From NCBI RefSeq assembly GCF_011074885.1, contig NC_054683.1, positions 62,001 to 126,000 on the forward strand: a stretch of DNA of 64,000 nt, given 5' to 3'. Both the position numbers and the translations under genes were made by a program. Below are positions 31,931 to 41,282 of this stretch, piece by piece (the stretch's first letter is position 1; the number at the start of each line of letters is the position of its first letter). This DNA is from Brettanomyces bruxellensis (taxonomy: Eukaryota; Ascomycota; Pichiomycetes; Pichiales; Pichiaceae). Below the pieces are notes generated by a model. It was not told the DNA's origin. It was given only the letters and a program-made list of their open reading frames with translations, and ran no database searches.

Positions 31931-33379
31931 TCAAACAGGAAATATCTGCTCCTGACCCTTTAATGACCCATCCGTGTAGTATAAATGCGGACGATAGTCT
32001 GGGTTCTGTTGCATGACTCTTGATCTCTGGAATTTCTGGATTAGGTTATCCTTTCCCTGAATTTTGGCATATGCGAGTTGGCATATCTTTTCTGAGTTGA
32101 ACTTTGTCCATTTTTTCCCCTGGAACTCCTTGTAAAACTTGACGATTGACTTTGCTTTGGGGAATGAAATGAACGCATATCCAACGTTACAATGGTTTTC
32201 GAAATCGAACCGGAGATCTGCTTGCAATTAAAGGTTCATGTTAGTAATTCTGCGGCTGATGTTGGCAAAAATGAAAATAAATATAAATTTCACACTGTAC
32301 TTACAGAGAAACTCGTACTCCCCCTTGATAACGGCATCAAGGGTATCCTTAAGATCCTGAAAATCAACTCTATTTGGAATATTGCGGATCAGAAGCGTGT
32401 TTCGTTTATCCAGGCCGGATTCTACTCTGGAAATATCAACCACATTTTGCTCAGGGATCGAATAAGTTCTGAATGGCATGGATGCCAATCTTCTATGCTT
32501 TAAGTTTTGATACCTGGACCATTCCTGCCTGTCAACGTTGATACTTGTTTCCGGACTTGAGAGGTTGATTTGTTGGCCAGTTAGCGAGAGAATGGGACAC
32601 TTATTTGCATTCTCATAGAGCTCAACTAGTGTTCCGCTTACTGTAATGACGGAGGTGCCAACTTCAAAATGGTTAAGGCGCCTTATCAAGAACGATTTGC
32701 GAATATCATGGAATCTGCACTTGTAAACGTTCAAGGTACCCTGGAGCGGCTCAAAAAGGTACAGACTGCAAAACAGCGAGATTTGGCTAATTAGATCTTG
32801 CAAAAATGTTGCTCCATGCACTTGCGACAAGTTGAAGGAGACGTAAAAGATATCGTATCCGTCTTCAATAAATTTGAAGAAGTGGCTGGTTGAGATCACT
32901 GCCCACTGTGTCGAGTCTCTGATTGGTGCATATTGAATGTACGAGAGGGGATTTTGCACCATTTGCAGGTATAACTGCTTTAATTTGGTAAGATCATCAT
33001 CAATAGTTCTGAAATCATACCAGGCAACGGCGTAAAATACATGAAGATCAAAATTGAACTGTTTGGATGTTGCTATAGTTGTGCAAACGGAAAGCTGTGC
33101 TATTGCCGATTCAAGGGCTGGCCCATTATCGCAGTGGACAAGAATAACCCTTTTGCTTAAAATACTTTTTTCTCCCGAGCTGGAATTTGACCAAATGATC
33201 GACCCGGTATCAACAGGGGTAGTTGCTGGAGTGAGAGTTGGGGAAAAGCTTGAAACATCAGTTGGGAGAACTGCTTGTGGTGTAATGGAAATGCCATTGC
33301 TCTCTTTATTGGAATCAAAATGTTGTATGCATGTCTGTAGTCCCTGTTTATAGAAAACATCGTTTGTGAAGTTTTGCAT
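31931..33379 (-). CDS. Mei2-type RRM protein (2 exons)
   Basis: Exon 1 is 32305-33379 and exon 2 is 31931-32217, with an 87-base intron (GTAAGT donor, TACTAAC at 32240-32246, CAG acceptor). The product has 453 residues. The C-terminal third is the Mei2 RRM: TLLIRNIPNRVDFQDLKDTL, then across the junction YEFLYLRFDFENHCNVGYAF, GKKWTKFNSEKICQLAYAKI and the family-specific QGKDNLIQKFQ and YRPHLYY. Upstream halves contain weaker RRM-like segments (about 90-270). In S. pombe, Mei2 starts meiosis by sequestering mRNA-elimination factors with meiRNA. S. cerevisiae has no Mei2. The ATG at 33379 was chosen because the frame has none further out. The 5' end could still be on another exon. Confidence 0.85.
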
Positions 33380-34199
33380 GTTGGGCAAGAGGTCGAGATG
33401 TGATGCTAGTGGCAAACTGCAAAGTGATCAAGAAATTAAATAGTTGGGTATGTATAACGGAAGTATAATTGGAAATTGCTTAGAATAAAAGAGGATCAAG
33501 AGTTGAAGTATGAAACTTCAAGACGAAGTCAAAAAGAGAGATGCGTTTGCTTGGGATGTAAGAGAAAAACAGACAGACTAAACTTGAAGAAAAACATGGA
33601 AAACAAAAAGAATGTAAAAAAGACAAACGGAGATCATTGGACCTTTATATACGTTTTACTTCTTTCGACAAAATCCCTAATCCGTAAACGATGCTCTTCT
33701 CTTGTTAGCGATATTGGGCAAGATCTAGGGAAAAGAAAAACTTTTTTGAAAGGGATTCTCGCGATTCTAGCGATTCCCACGATTCCGCTTTTGGCAAGCC
33801 AATGCCCAAATTTAGACGTAGACGAGTAAGAGAGCAAAAAAAAAAAAAAAAAATGCTCAAAGCAAGTTAAGGAGAAGACCAGTATAGGAAACTAATAAAT
33901 CCCGTGACGAACTCTTATACGTACGAGAAAATGAATTCAGTTTATACAATAAATCGTAGAGAATTGTAGTTGTTAGACTAGAGGGGATGCTACCGAACAC
34001 CATATTAACGTATTTGACATTACGATAGATAACAGCAAAAAAATACATAATGAGCGAGTCTATAAAACCAGAAGCGGGATATTAAGCGCCTAATTGCGAA
34101 ATTGCTAAGGTCTACGTCGTTTGCATTTTGGAAAACCAAACAAGGCTCAGGCGCTTAATGTGGAAATCCCAATGCTGAGCATGAAAATAGAACACTTCA
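33380..34199. other. Spacer upstream of the Mei2-type gene
   Basis: About 820 bases, AT-rich, with an A-run at 33837-33853. Frames of up to 117 codons are lysine-rich and not convincing. Confidence 0.5.
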
Positions 34200-35981
34200 C
34201 TACACCAGCTTGACAGACCTCGAGATATTCTTCTTGATACCAGACTTTTCTCCCTGATATGGGCCTTCTGGAGTTTGGTAAACTGCCCGGACAGATTTGA
34301 GTTTCTTCTGGGCCTTGGCGAACTTTCTTCTCTTTTTGACTCTGGCGTTTCTGTTTTCCTTCTTTCTCTTTTTCGTCAAACCGCGATTCTTCAATATCTG
34401 GTAGTTGATGGCTCTCTTTCCGTTTTCGTCCATATTCTCGCTCAATTCGGCCAACTTTCCACTTCTGGCAGCCTTCACCGCCTCTTCATGTGCATGTCGC
34501 CTTGCAGCCTTTCTGGCTGCTTTCTGAGACTTCACTTTTTCGTAATATTCCTCACCAGATGCATTTTCGGTACCGTTAACGCTGTTGGCAATCTTCATAT
34601 CATCTTCATTCATATCTTCATCATCCAAGTCTGCACCTGGTGCATTCTTATTACCCCTATCACCACGTTTTCTGGCCTCCTCAATAAGCCTTTGCTGTCT
34701 CTCGAACAATCTTTCTTTATACGGTATATCCTCATCTCCCTGAAACTTGGTGAACTTCTTCTTTTCGCGCTGGTCAATCTTCGATGTGTAGAAACCAAGC
34801 GTTCTTTTTCTATGCCTCTTCTCCTCAGCATCAACTTCATCAATGTCCTCGAGATTCTTTGGCTTAAGATGCTTGATTTCCTGTTTTCCTGAAAGATGGA
34901 AGTTGAGCATATCATCATCATCATCATTAACACCATTAGCGTCTTCACTAACATCATCGTCGTTATTTCCACCAACGTCTTCATCATTTCCACCAACGTC
35001 CTCATCATCCGCACCAACGTCTTCATTAACACCCTCATCAGCTTCATTCCTACCCTCATCATCTGTATCCTCAACTAAATCCTCAGGTAAGTCCTTCGCC
35101 TGATACCAGATTTGTCTGCTCTGCACTATGGATGTCATGATTGGCTCGTTCTTCATTGAAAATTGCTCCTCGGCCTGAAGTTTCGACAAGAACAAAGCAA
35201 AGTATGTCGCAACTATTCCCAGATAAGATGAAAGTGTCGCAAACTTGATCTCAACAACTTCGTTCTTGCCATCTCTCCTCTCTGTAAGCCCGGACAGCGC
35301 AGATTTAAGCTTCTTGTACTCCTTAGTGAGGGGGATGAACTCCGGATACCTCCGCTTGAACAACTTCTTCCGCGTGATTGCGTCCACCTGCGACAAATCC
35401 TTACTTTTCAAAGCCTCATCCTTGCCTTGGCTATCTTCCTTGCCCTTATTTCCAGACTTCCACTCGTCGATCGTCTCGTCAATCATGTAGTCCTCCATGC
35501 TGAGGTCCTCCAAGTGCTTTTTCTGGATCCGCAATGCCTCTTTCTCGGTTTCCTTTGCATCTTCCTCATCTTCTTCATCTAAATCTTCTGCTCCGTAATA
35601 TTCTCCTTTACTGTCTCCCCAGGCCTCATCATCTGCTTCCTGCCCATTTAAGGCCTTCCCACTGCCAGATCCATCCTCTAGATACTTCTCAGGCTCGCCC
35701 TGGTCCACAAAATAGGCCTCTTCATCCTCATCCACCGGTCCCTGAAGCTTTTTCCTATACGCTTCGATTTCTGCTTTTGCATCTTCATCATCTTCATCTC
35801 CAGAATCTTTTATATTCATCACTGCCTGCTCGCTATCACTTTCCTCCTCTGACACATCATCCTGGCCATCCCATCCTGCTTTCTCCAATTCGATTTTCTC
35901 CTGCTCTTTTGCGAATTCGTCAACATCATCCATTCCTAAGTCTTCAGGTAGTGGCTCTTTTTGTTTTTTGTGTCCGGCCAT
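34200..35981 (-). CDS. SAS10: U3 processome protein Sas10/Utp3
   Basis: 593 residues (S. cerevisiae 610). The Utp3/Sas10/C1D domain is at about residues 210-300 (IKFATLSSYLGIVATYFALF). The C-terminal Sas10 domain occupies the last 80 residues (KRAINYQILKNRGLTKKRKK, then RVKKRRKFAKAQKKLKSV). Between and before them are long Asp/Glu runs encoded by GAT-type repeats, including degenerate DDEDVGGN units near 34930-35060. The protein is nucleolar, part of the small-subunit processome needed for 18S rRNA maturation, and is known in yeast for disrupting silencing when overexpressed. Confidence 0.95.
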   Translation of the reverse strand: MAGHKKQKEPLPEDLGMDDVDEFAKEQEKIELEKAGWDGQDDVSEEESDSEQAVMNIKDSGDEDDEDAKAEIEAYRKKLQGPVDEDEEAYFVDQGEPEKYLEDGSGSGKALNGQEADDEAWGDSKGEYYGAEDLDEEDEEDAKETEKEALRIQKKHLEDLSMEDYMIDETIDEWKSGNKGKEDSQGKDEALKSKDLSQVDAITRKKLFKRRYPEFIPLTKEYKKLKSALSGLTERRDGKNEVVEIKFATLSSYLGIVATYFALFLSKLQAEEQFSMKNEPIMTSIVQSRQIWYQAKDLPEDLVEDTDDEGRNEADEGVNEDVGADDEDVGGNDEDVGGNNDDDVSEDANGVNDDDDDMLNFHLSGKQEIKHLKPKNLEDIDEVDAEEKRHRKRTLGFYTSKIDQREKKKFTKFQGDEDIPYKERLFERQQRLIEEARKRGDRGNKNAPGADLDDEDMNEDDMKIANSVNGTENASGEEYYEKVKSQKAARKAARRHAHEEAVKAARSGKLAELSENMDENGKRAINYQILKNRGLTKKRKKENRNARVKKRRKFAKAQKKLKSVRAVYQTPEGPYQGEKSGIKKNISRSVKLV

Positions 35982-36516
35982 TTTATTCTTTTCGAAACCG
36001 ACCTGTCTCTATATCTGTGCTCTTCCTGTTATGCTAAGCAATGCAGATACACACGAGAAAGCTGCAGAACCAGTAGAAGTGCTTGTATGAGAAAGATCAA
36101 AGCTGTGCTTAGCTCCTCAATCTCAAAGTTCCATGCTGATGGGCACAGATAAAATTTTCCACCCTCGTTATCGTAAATTTTTCTAATTAACTTTTTTTTT
36201 TTTGTAGTTGTAGTTTTTTGATTTCGCTTTATTTTATTTTTTTAGTATTATTTTTTCAGGCGGAAAATTCTCACGTCTTGCTAAGAACCAATCATCAAGT
36301 TGAACATGATTCCTCACATAACAGTACCTTCGGACGCATTAAAGCAGCTAAAATATCAGGAGTAGGTAATCAATCACACAGAAAACAAGAATTTGTACGG
36401 GTGCGCACTTAAACGGCGAAATTTCGACATCTATCATCACGCATAATTTAGATTACAAATAGACACACCAAGAGTCTTCAGCTGACCAACAAACAGGAAA
36501 ATCGGCAGATTACACC
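35982..36516. other. Divergent promoter region, SAS10 / RPC53
   Basis: Shared by a ribosome-biogenesis gene and a Pol III subunit gene, which often respond together to growth. Contains AAAATTTT (36151-36158) and T-runs at 36190-36203. No gene. Confidence 0.5.
36151..36158. promoter_or_regulatory. RRPE-like AAAATTTT
   Basis: AAAATTTT is the core of the rRNA-processing element found upstream of yeast ribosome-biogenesis genes. It lies about 170 bases from SAS10. The motif is short and AT-rich, so chance is possible. Confidence 0.3.
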
Positions 36517-37878
36517 ATGTCGGACATCAACAGGCGGCTTGACTCGATCTCGCGGCCATCCAAATCGAGCCACAAGCTCAAATTCCGGCCGAAAGTCGTG
36601 GCTAGGAAGCCGAAATCGGAGCGTGATTCACATATTACAACTCCAGGCATTAACAGGAAGGCTTTGCGTGCCCACCAGCAGAAAAGGCGGTTCATGCCGA
36701 ACAAAGGGCGCTCAAACAAGAAGTACAGGGACACAACAATCGTTTCAGCAGGTCCGTTGAGTGCGGGAGCAGTTTCTATGGGTTCTGTTGGCAGTTCAAG
36801 TATGAGATCGAAGTCGATATCTCCAGTTTCAGATCTCGTTGCAAAACTTCGGCAGAGAGACGACAAGAGCAAGCTGAAAATGGAGATGAAGAGCGATAGT
36901 GTGGCTCTAGGGGGCGCGGGCATGCCGTACGGGGATGAAGATGAGGAAGATGACAATTCTGCACAGGCAAAAGATGGTGATTTGAAGATAAACATGGGTG
37001 AGGAGCTGAAATTCAGCCCGGAGGACCTGAAATACTTCCCAGTTCGGGCAAAGAGGGTCCAGCACAGGGAACCGGGTGAGGAGGACGAGCCCGATAAAAC
37101 AGTGAAGACGGAATTCCGCAGAGAAACGTCTGTCATCTCCAGTAAGGAGAATAGCACCACCCCTGCACCAGTTAGCGATCGTAACACTCCAGAACTTACG
37201 GCTGATGGAGAAGAGAGCGCAAAGCAGCAGGCAGAGAGCATTGATGCGATATCTGAGGCCCAGAAGAGATACGAGCGGGAGTCGTTAATGGAAGATTACA
37301 GCTCAATAGTGAAGTTTATGAAGAAAGTTGAGATTGATGACGGTGAGAAGAAGGAAGAGTCGCACTTGCTCGACACGGAGAACGCCGAGAAGGAGGATGG
37401 TGGTGTAAAGGTGAAGACGGAGCATGATGGGGGCGATCTCGAGGCAAAAGCAGATGATAAGACGAAAAAAGAGGTCAAGCAAGAGCAGAAGCCTCTGCCG
37501 GGATGCATGTTTGTGCAATTTCCGGCACTTTTACCGGAATTTGAGGATGCAGGTGCGGATTCTGGCAAGCCGAAGGTTGCTGTGAAGATAGAAGACGGCG
37601 AAAAGAGTTCGAAACAGGAGGCTGCATCGAGAATTTTGAGAGAAAGAGGTGCGGAAAAGACTGAAAAGCAGAAAAAGCTTCCTAGAGGCATAATTGGCAA
37701 ATTGCGGTATCACAAGTCGGGAAAGGTGAGCATGAAGATCGGAAATGTGATCTTTGATGTTATGAGAGGTGCTCCTGGGAATTTCAGGCAAGATATTGTC
37801 GGCATAGACAAAAACAACACTAAATGCTATGATCTGGGTTCTGTTGATGAAGTGGTGATAGCAGCACCAAAACTATGA
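36517..37878 (+). CDS. RPC53: RNA polymerase III subunit C53 (Rpc4)
   Basis: 453 residues (S. cerevisiae 422). The C-terminal Rpc4 domain (about 320-453) is clear: GCMFVQFPALLPEF, then GIIGKLRYHKSGKVSMKIGN, and it ends with DEVVIAAPKL. The N-terminal half is basic, then strongly acidic and Lys/Glu-rich, as in the family. C53 pairs with C37 and acts in terminator recognition and reinitiation by Pol III. It is nuclear. Confidence 0.95.
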   Translation: MSDINRRLDSISRPSKSSHKLKFRPKVVARKPKSERDSHITTPGINRKALRAHQQKRRFMPNKGRSNKKYRDTTIVSAGPLSAGAVSMGSVGSSSMRSKSISPVSDLVAKLRQRDDKSKLKMEMKSDSVALGGAGMPYGDEDEEDDNSAQAKDGDLKINMGEELKFSPEDLKYFPVRAKRVQHREPGEEDEPDKTVKTEFRRETSVISSKENSTTPAPVSDRNTPELTADGEESAKQQAESIDAISEAQKRYERESLMEDYSSIVKFMKKVEIDDGEKKEESHLLDTENAEKEDGGVKVKTEHDGGDLEAKADDKTKKEVKQEQKPLPGCMFVQFPALLPEFEDAGADSGKPKVAVKIEDGEKSSKQEAASRILRERGAEKTEKQKKLPRGIIGKLRYHKSGKVSMKIGNVIFDVMRGAPGNFRQDIVGIDKNNTKCYDLGSVDEVVIAAPKL

Positions 37879-38315
37879 GTTTGCTGGGGAGGAGAGGGAA
37901 TATGTGAAGGCTGGAGAATCTATGTTGAAGATTTATATTGAAAAAGTTATGTTGGAAATGAATGATGAAGTTTGGAAGGTTGGAAGTTTATGACAAATTC
38001 AAGGTTTGCCAACTGCTGTCTCAGAGCTGGGAGCAGTTTAAAACACAAAAACTAATGTTTAAAGTTGGAGGCTGAACTTTTGGCTACTTCAAATACATTC
38101 ATGCTGCTCTTTCCAAACCTGCATCCCCAGTCTTTCAAACAATACTTAACTGGCGCTTAATTTCGATCATGCACTCTCTTGTTTGCCTAATAGTCTATAG
38201 AAAATAAATGTACAAATACGCCAGTACACAATTTACAACACAAATTCCGTAACACGCCTTTGTCCCATTCAGAGCACAATCAAATCTAGAAGTAAAGCAT
38301 TCGTCTACCCTCTCA
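37879..38315. other. Convergent spacer RPC53 / CCL1
   Basis: About 440 bases with mild purine-rich repetition (ATGTTGAAGAT words) directly after RPC53. No gene. Confidence 0.5.
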
Positions 38316-39512
38316 TCATTCAGTCTTCACTCTCTTCGAAGGCCCCTCCGGAGCGTCAGCCATCCGTGCACCACTTTTCGAAGGGCGGCTTTGTTCGGCA
38401 TTGGCCTGTACCACAACCGTGGCGGTCTCTTTCTGCTGCTTTACAAGCCTGCGACCATACCGGATCGGGTCTAAACAGTATCTAATCTTGGAGGAAATGC
38501 GGCGAGCCTCGTCAACAGATGGGCTACAAGTATTTTTCTCGATGGCATGGGCACATTTTTTAATTGTAATCATCAATTTGTCAAATTTCTGCTGTGGAGT
38601 AAGCAAATTTGGCTCATTTTCGGCCGGATCAGCATCCGGAGAGGCGGATTTTGAACTAACGCCATTCCCCTTCTCGACCTCCTTGACAACTGCCAACTCA
38701 CCCTTAATCTGGCGCTTCTTGAGGCCCATTTTTTTCGCAAGATATCTCTCCACGAGAATATCGTCGCTTTTCCACAGGCAGGAAAGCGCTATTTGGGGAG
38801 GCGTAAAGAGGAAGAACACATCGGTAAACAGACTCTCTGAAATGTGCTCACGGGCCTTATCGCAGCTTCTAGTGAGTCGTTTCAGATCAACCTTAGGGAG
38901 AAGATCCTGAATATCGAGATAGAAACCATAAAGCGGCATGAATGGATGGTGGCACCGCAAAGAAAACCGCAGCGATTGAAGAATAAGGTACTCGTACTGC
39001 AATATGGAGTCTGGCGTGGTTCTAGGAATGGCCTTGGAGAAGTTGTTGATCCCTATAAAGCTGTTTTCCACCTTTGCTGCCAGAAAGAGACATGTGTACA
39101 TTATATGTTGTGGGTGGTAGGCCATCACGGAATGCGTGAGGTAAAATTTATACAGGTATACAATGGCTGTGGATCTCACCTGTGAAGGTAGCCTAAAGAA
39201 ATTTGCCAAATCCTGGCATTTCCTTGCGTAATATGTAATGATTTGTAGTTCTTCGGTCGGTGTAACAAATGGAAACTTGTCCAATCCGTTGCTTGTAACT
39301 GCTTTTGTTTCTTCTAAGGTGGGATCGAGGTTGTCCAACTTCTCATGTGTTGATTTGAGGCCTTTTTTGTTGGCTAGAACACGAAGATCAGCAAGCTTTG
39401 ATACTGTAAAAGACCAATACCTGTATTGGGTGGATCGTCGATATAAATCATCATTCGTGACTTTTTTTGGCTTTGCAGGTGGCGACGGGGTTTCTTCTTT
39501 CGGTGATACCAT
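38316..39512 (-). CDS. CCL1: Cyclin H of TFIIH/CAK
   Basis: 398 residues from the ATG at 39512 (MVSPKEETPS); a GTG-headed extension to 39539 is not used. The N-terminus DDLYRRSTQYRYWSFT is the cyclin H signature, followed by two cyclin folds (about 75-250; FRLPSQVRSTAIVYLYKFYL, then PHHIMYTCLFLAAKVEN-like block reading PQHIMYTCLFLAAKVEN). Ccl1 activates Kin28, the kinase that phosphorylates Ser5 and Ser7 of the Pol II CTD. The C-terminal 100 residues are polar and basic. Confidence 0.93.
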   Translation of the reverse strand: MVSPKEETPSPPAKPKKVTNDDLYRRSTQYRYWSFTVSKLADLRVLANKKGLKSTHEKLDNLDPTLEETKAVTSNGLDKFPFVTPTEELQIITYYARKCQDLANFFRLPSQVRSTAIVYLYKFYLTHSVMAYHPQHIMYTCLFLAAKVENSFIGINNFSKAIPRTTPDSILQYEYLILQSLRFSLRCHHPFMPLYGFYLDIQDLLPKVDLKRLTRSCDKAREHISESLFTDVFFLFTPPQIALSCLWKSDDILVERYLAKKMGLKKRQIKGELAVVKEVEKGNGVSSKSASPDADPAENEPNLLTPQQKFDKLMITIKKCAHAIEKNTCSPSVDEARRISSKIRYCLDPIRYGRRLVKQQKETATVVVQANAEQSRPSKSGARMADAPEGPSKRVKTE

Positions 39513-39689
39513 TATTGGGAAGTGCCTTGCTTGGCCCACAACAATAGTTCAAGCAAATCGTGAAAAATATTGGTTAATATTATGATAGTTGCAGAATGCT
39601 TATCCTTGGGTAATTTATTTTTCGCCAGGCTGAAGAGAAATTACGATTATCAGAGGAGGAATAGCGATTATGTGGAGAGAGGGAGAGTA

Positions 39690-39895
39690 GAAAAAAAATA
39701 AAAAAAGAATAAAATAAGAATAAAATGAAAATGAAAATATATAAAAATAAAATAAGAATAAATTGAAAATAAATAAAAATAAAATAAGAATAAAATGAAA
39801 ATATATAAAAATAAAATAAGAATAAATTGAAAATAAATAAAAATAAAAATAAAAATAAAAATAAAAATTAAAATATAAATAAAATTAAAAGGGAG
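39690..39895. repeat. A-rich repeat with internal duplication
   Basis: A plus strand of A with scattered T and G (AAAATAAGAATAAA words). A stretch of about 65 bases near 39717-39780 recurs at about 39785-39850. Confidence 0.7.
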
Positions 39896-39905
39896 AGCAA
39901 GGAGG

Positions 39906-40188
39906 GATTGCCGAATAGTGCATGCATGCTGCACGTACGAAGACAGAGATACGCAAGCCATCGAAAATCAATTGAAAGCTAGAATACAACTGAAAGAAGT
40001 TTGTACCATCGAAATAAACAAAAACCTTTCAATCTGACAAGGTATTTTTTTATTATTTGTATCTTATCGATTAGAAATATTCGTAACAGTTATATTATTC
40101 CACCTTACCGCAAATTATACTTCTAAAAGAACCGACATGATATCTGCCATTGTGTCGGGGCAGCCCCGTGGATTGCCGATTAGTGCAT
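39906..40188. repeat. Pair of direct repeats, GGATTGCCGAWTAGTGCAT
   Basis: Copies at 39906-39924 and 40170-40188 match at 18 of 19 positions, 264 bases apart. The second copy follows a GGGGC-AG-GCCCC palindrome (about 40157-40168). They may be binding sites for one regulator. Confidence 0.6.
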
Positions 40189-40660
40189 AAATGAGATGAC
40201 CAGATGCAGGCTTCGCTCTGACTGGAAGTGAAAAGCCGGCAAAACAGAGAAAATCAGTTGGGGCAGAGCAAATGGCCTAAAATCGTATTGTTCGCCAAAT
40301 GGAATGGTGCCGTTTCACAGCCTTGAGAATTTCCATGGCTTGTACGAAATTTTTGGCGCTTGTTGAAATTACATTTTTTGGACCCCCAGGAGTTTAGATT
40401 CTTTGTTGGTATGTAGAGATCCGCTTCCCCCATTTTTTCTTCCATTGAAGCCATTCTCTTTTATGCAGTTGCAGATTGTAGTTTGTGCTGCAAAACTTTT
40501 GACCAATCATACAGTCGCATCGGCGCAATAATTGAGTATTCAAGTGGCTTGAGAGTCCACCAGATTGGCAAATATAATTTTTTTGCTCGTACTGACAGAA
40601 AACCGTGAATTTTGATAAAGTAGGAAATATTGGGAAGTCGAGGTTGATAGTCGCGAGTCG

Positions 40661-40725
40661 AAAATTGAAATTGAAATTGAAATTGAAATTGAAATTGAAA
40701 TTGAAATTGAAATTGAAATTGAAAC
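40661..40725. repeat. Hexamer microsatellite (GAAATT)n
   Basis: Ten nearly perfect copies of GAAATT. Confidence 0.95.
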
Positions 40726-41282
40726 TGGAAATCGAGACTAAATTGAGAATCCAATTGATTGGTACAGAGGCAGTGCTCCACAGATAGACAGCAAATATAG
40801 AATTGCAGGCTATTAATAGAACGAGTGGGCTTGTAATTTTTTCGATAAACAGCAGGTTTCATTCCTTGAGCGTGAACAATAAGCGTGGGGAATAGGGAGA
40901 AGTGAAGAAATATAGAGAATAAGCGCTGGTACAAATAACAAGAGAGAAGTAAGTGAGAAGTAAGGTTTGAAGAAAGGTTGGAGTAAGCTTTGAAATAAAG
41001 ATTGAACTAAAAGTTTGAATTTTAGGCTTGAATTAAGCGTTGAAGTAAAGGTTGAAGTATAGGTTTGAATTACAGGTTGAATTACAGGGTGAAGTAAAGG
41101 TTAAATTAAAGGCTTAAAGTACTGGAAGTGTGAGAGTATAAACAAATATCAGTGAGAACAACTTCAAACGCGAAAGTGTTGATCTGATATAAGCCAGCAG
41201 AGAATTCAGCAAGAGACAAATCTGACAAATCTGACAAATATAGAAACACAAGCGATCCGATCTCAATAGTCTAATATTTCTA

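Larger units (their letters stand above)
39513..41282. other. Divergent spacer CCL1 / mannosyltransferase gene
   Basis: 1.77 kb without a gene. It holds an A-rich repeat (39690-39895), two direct copies of a 19-base motif (39906, 40170), a hexamer repeat (40661-40725) and a loose 15-base TTGAAGTAAAGG-type repeat (about 40955-41115). Confidence 0.6.
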
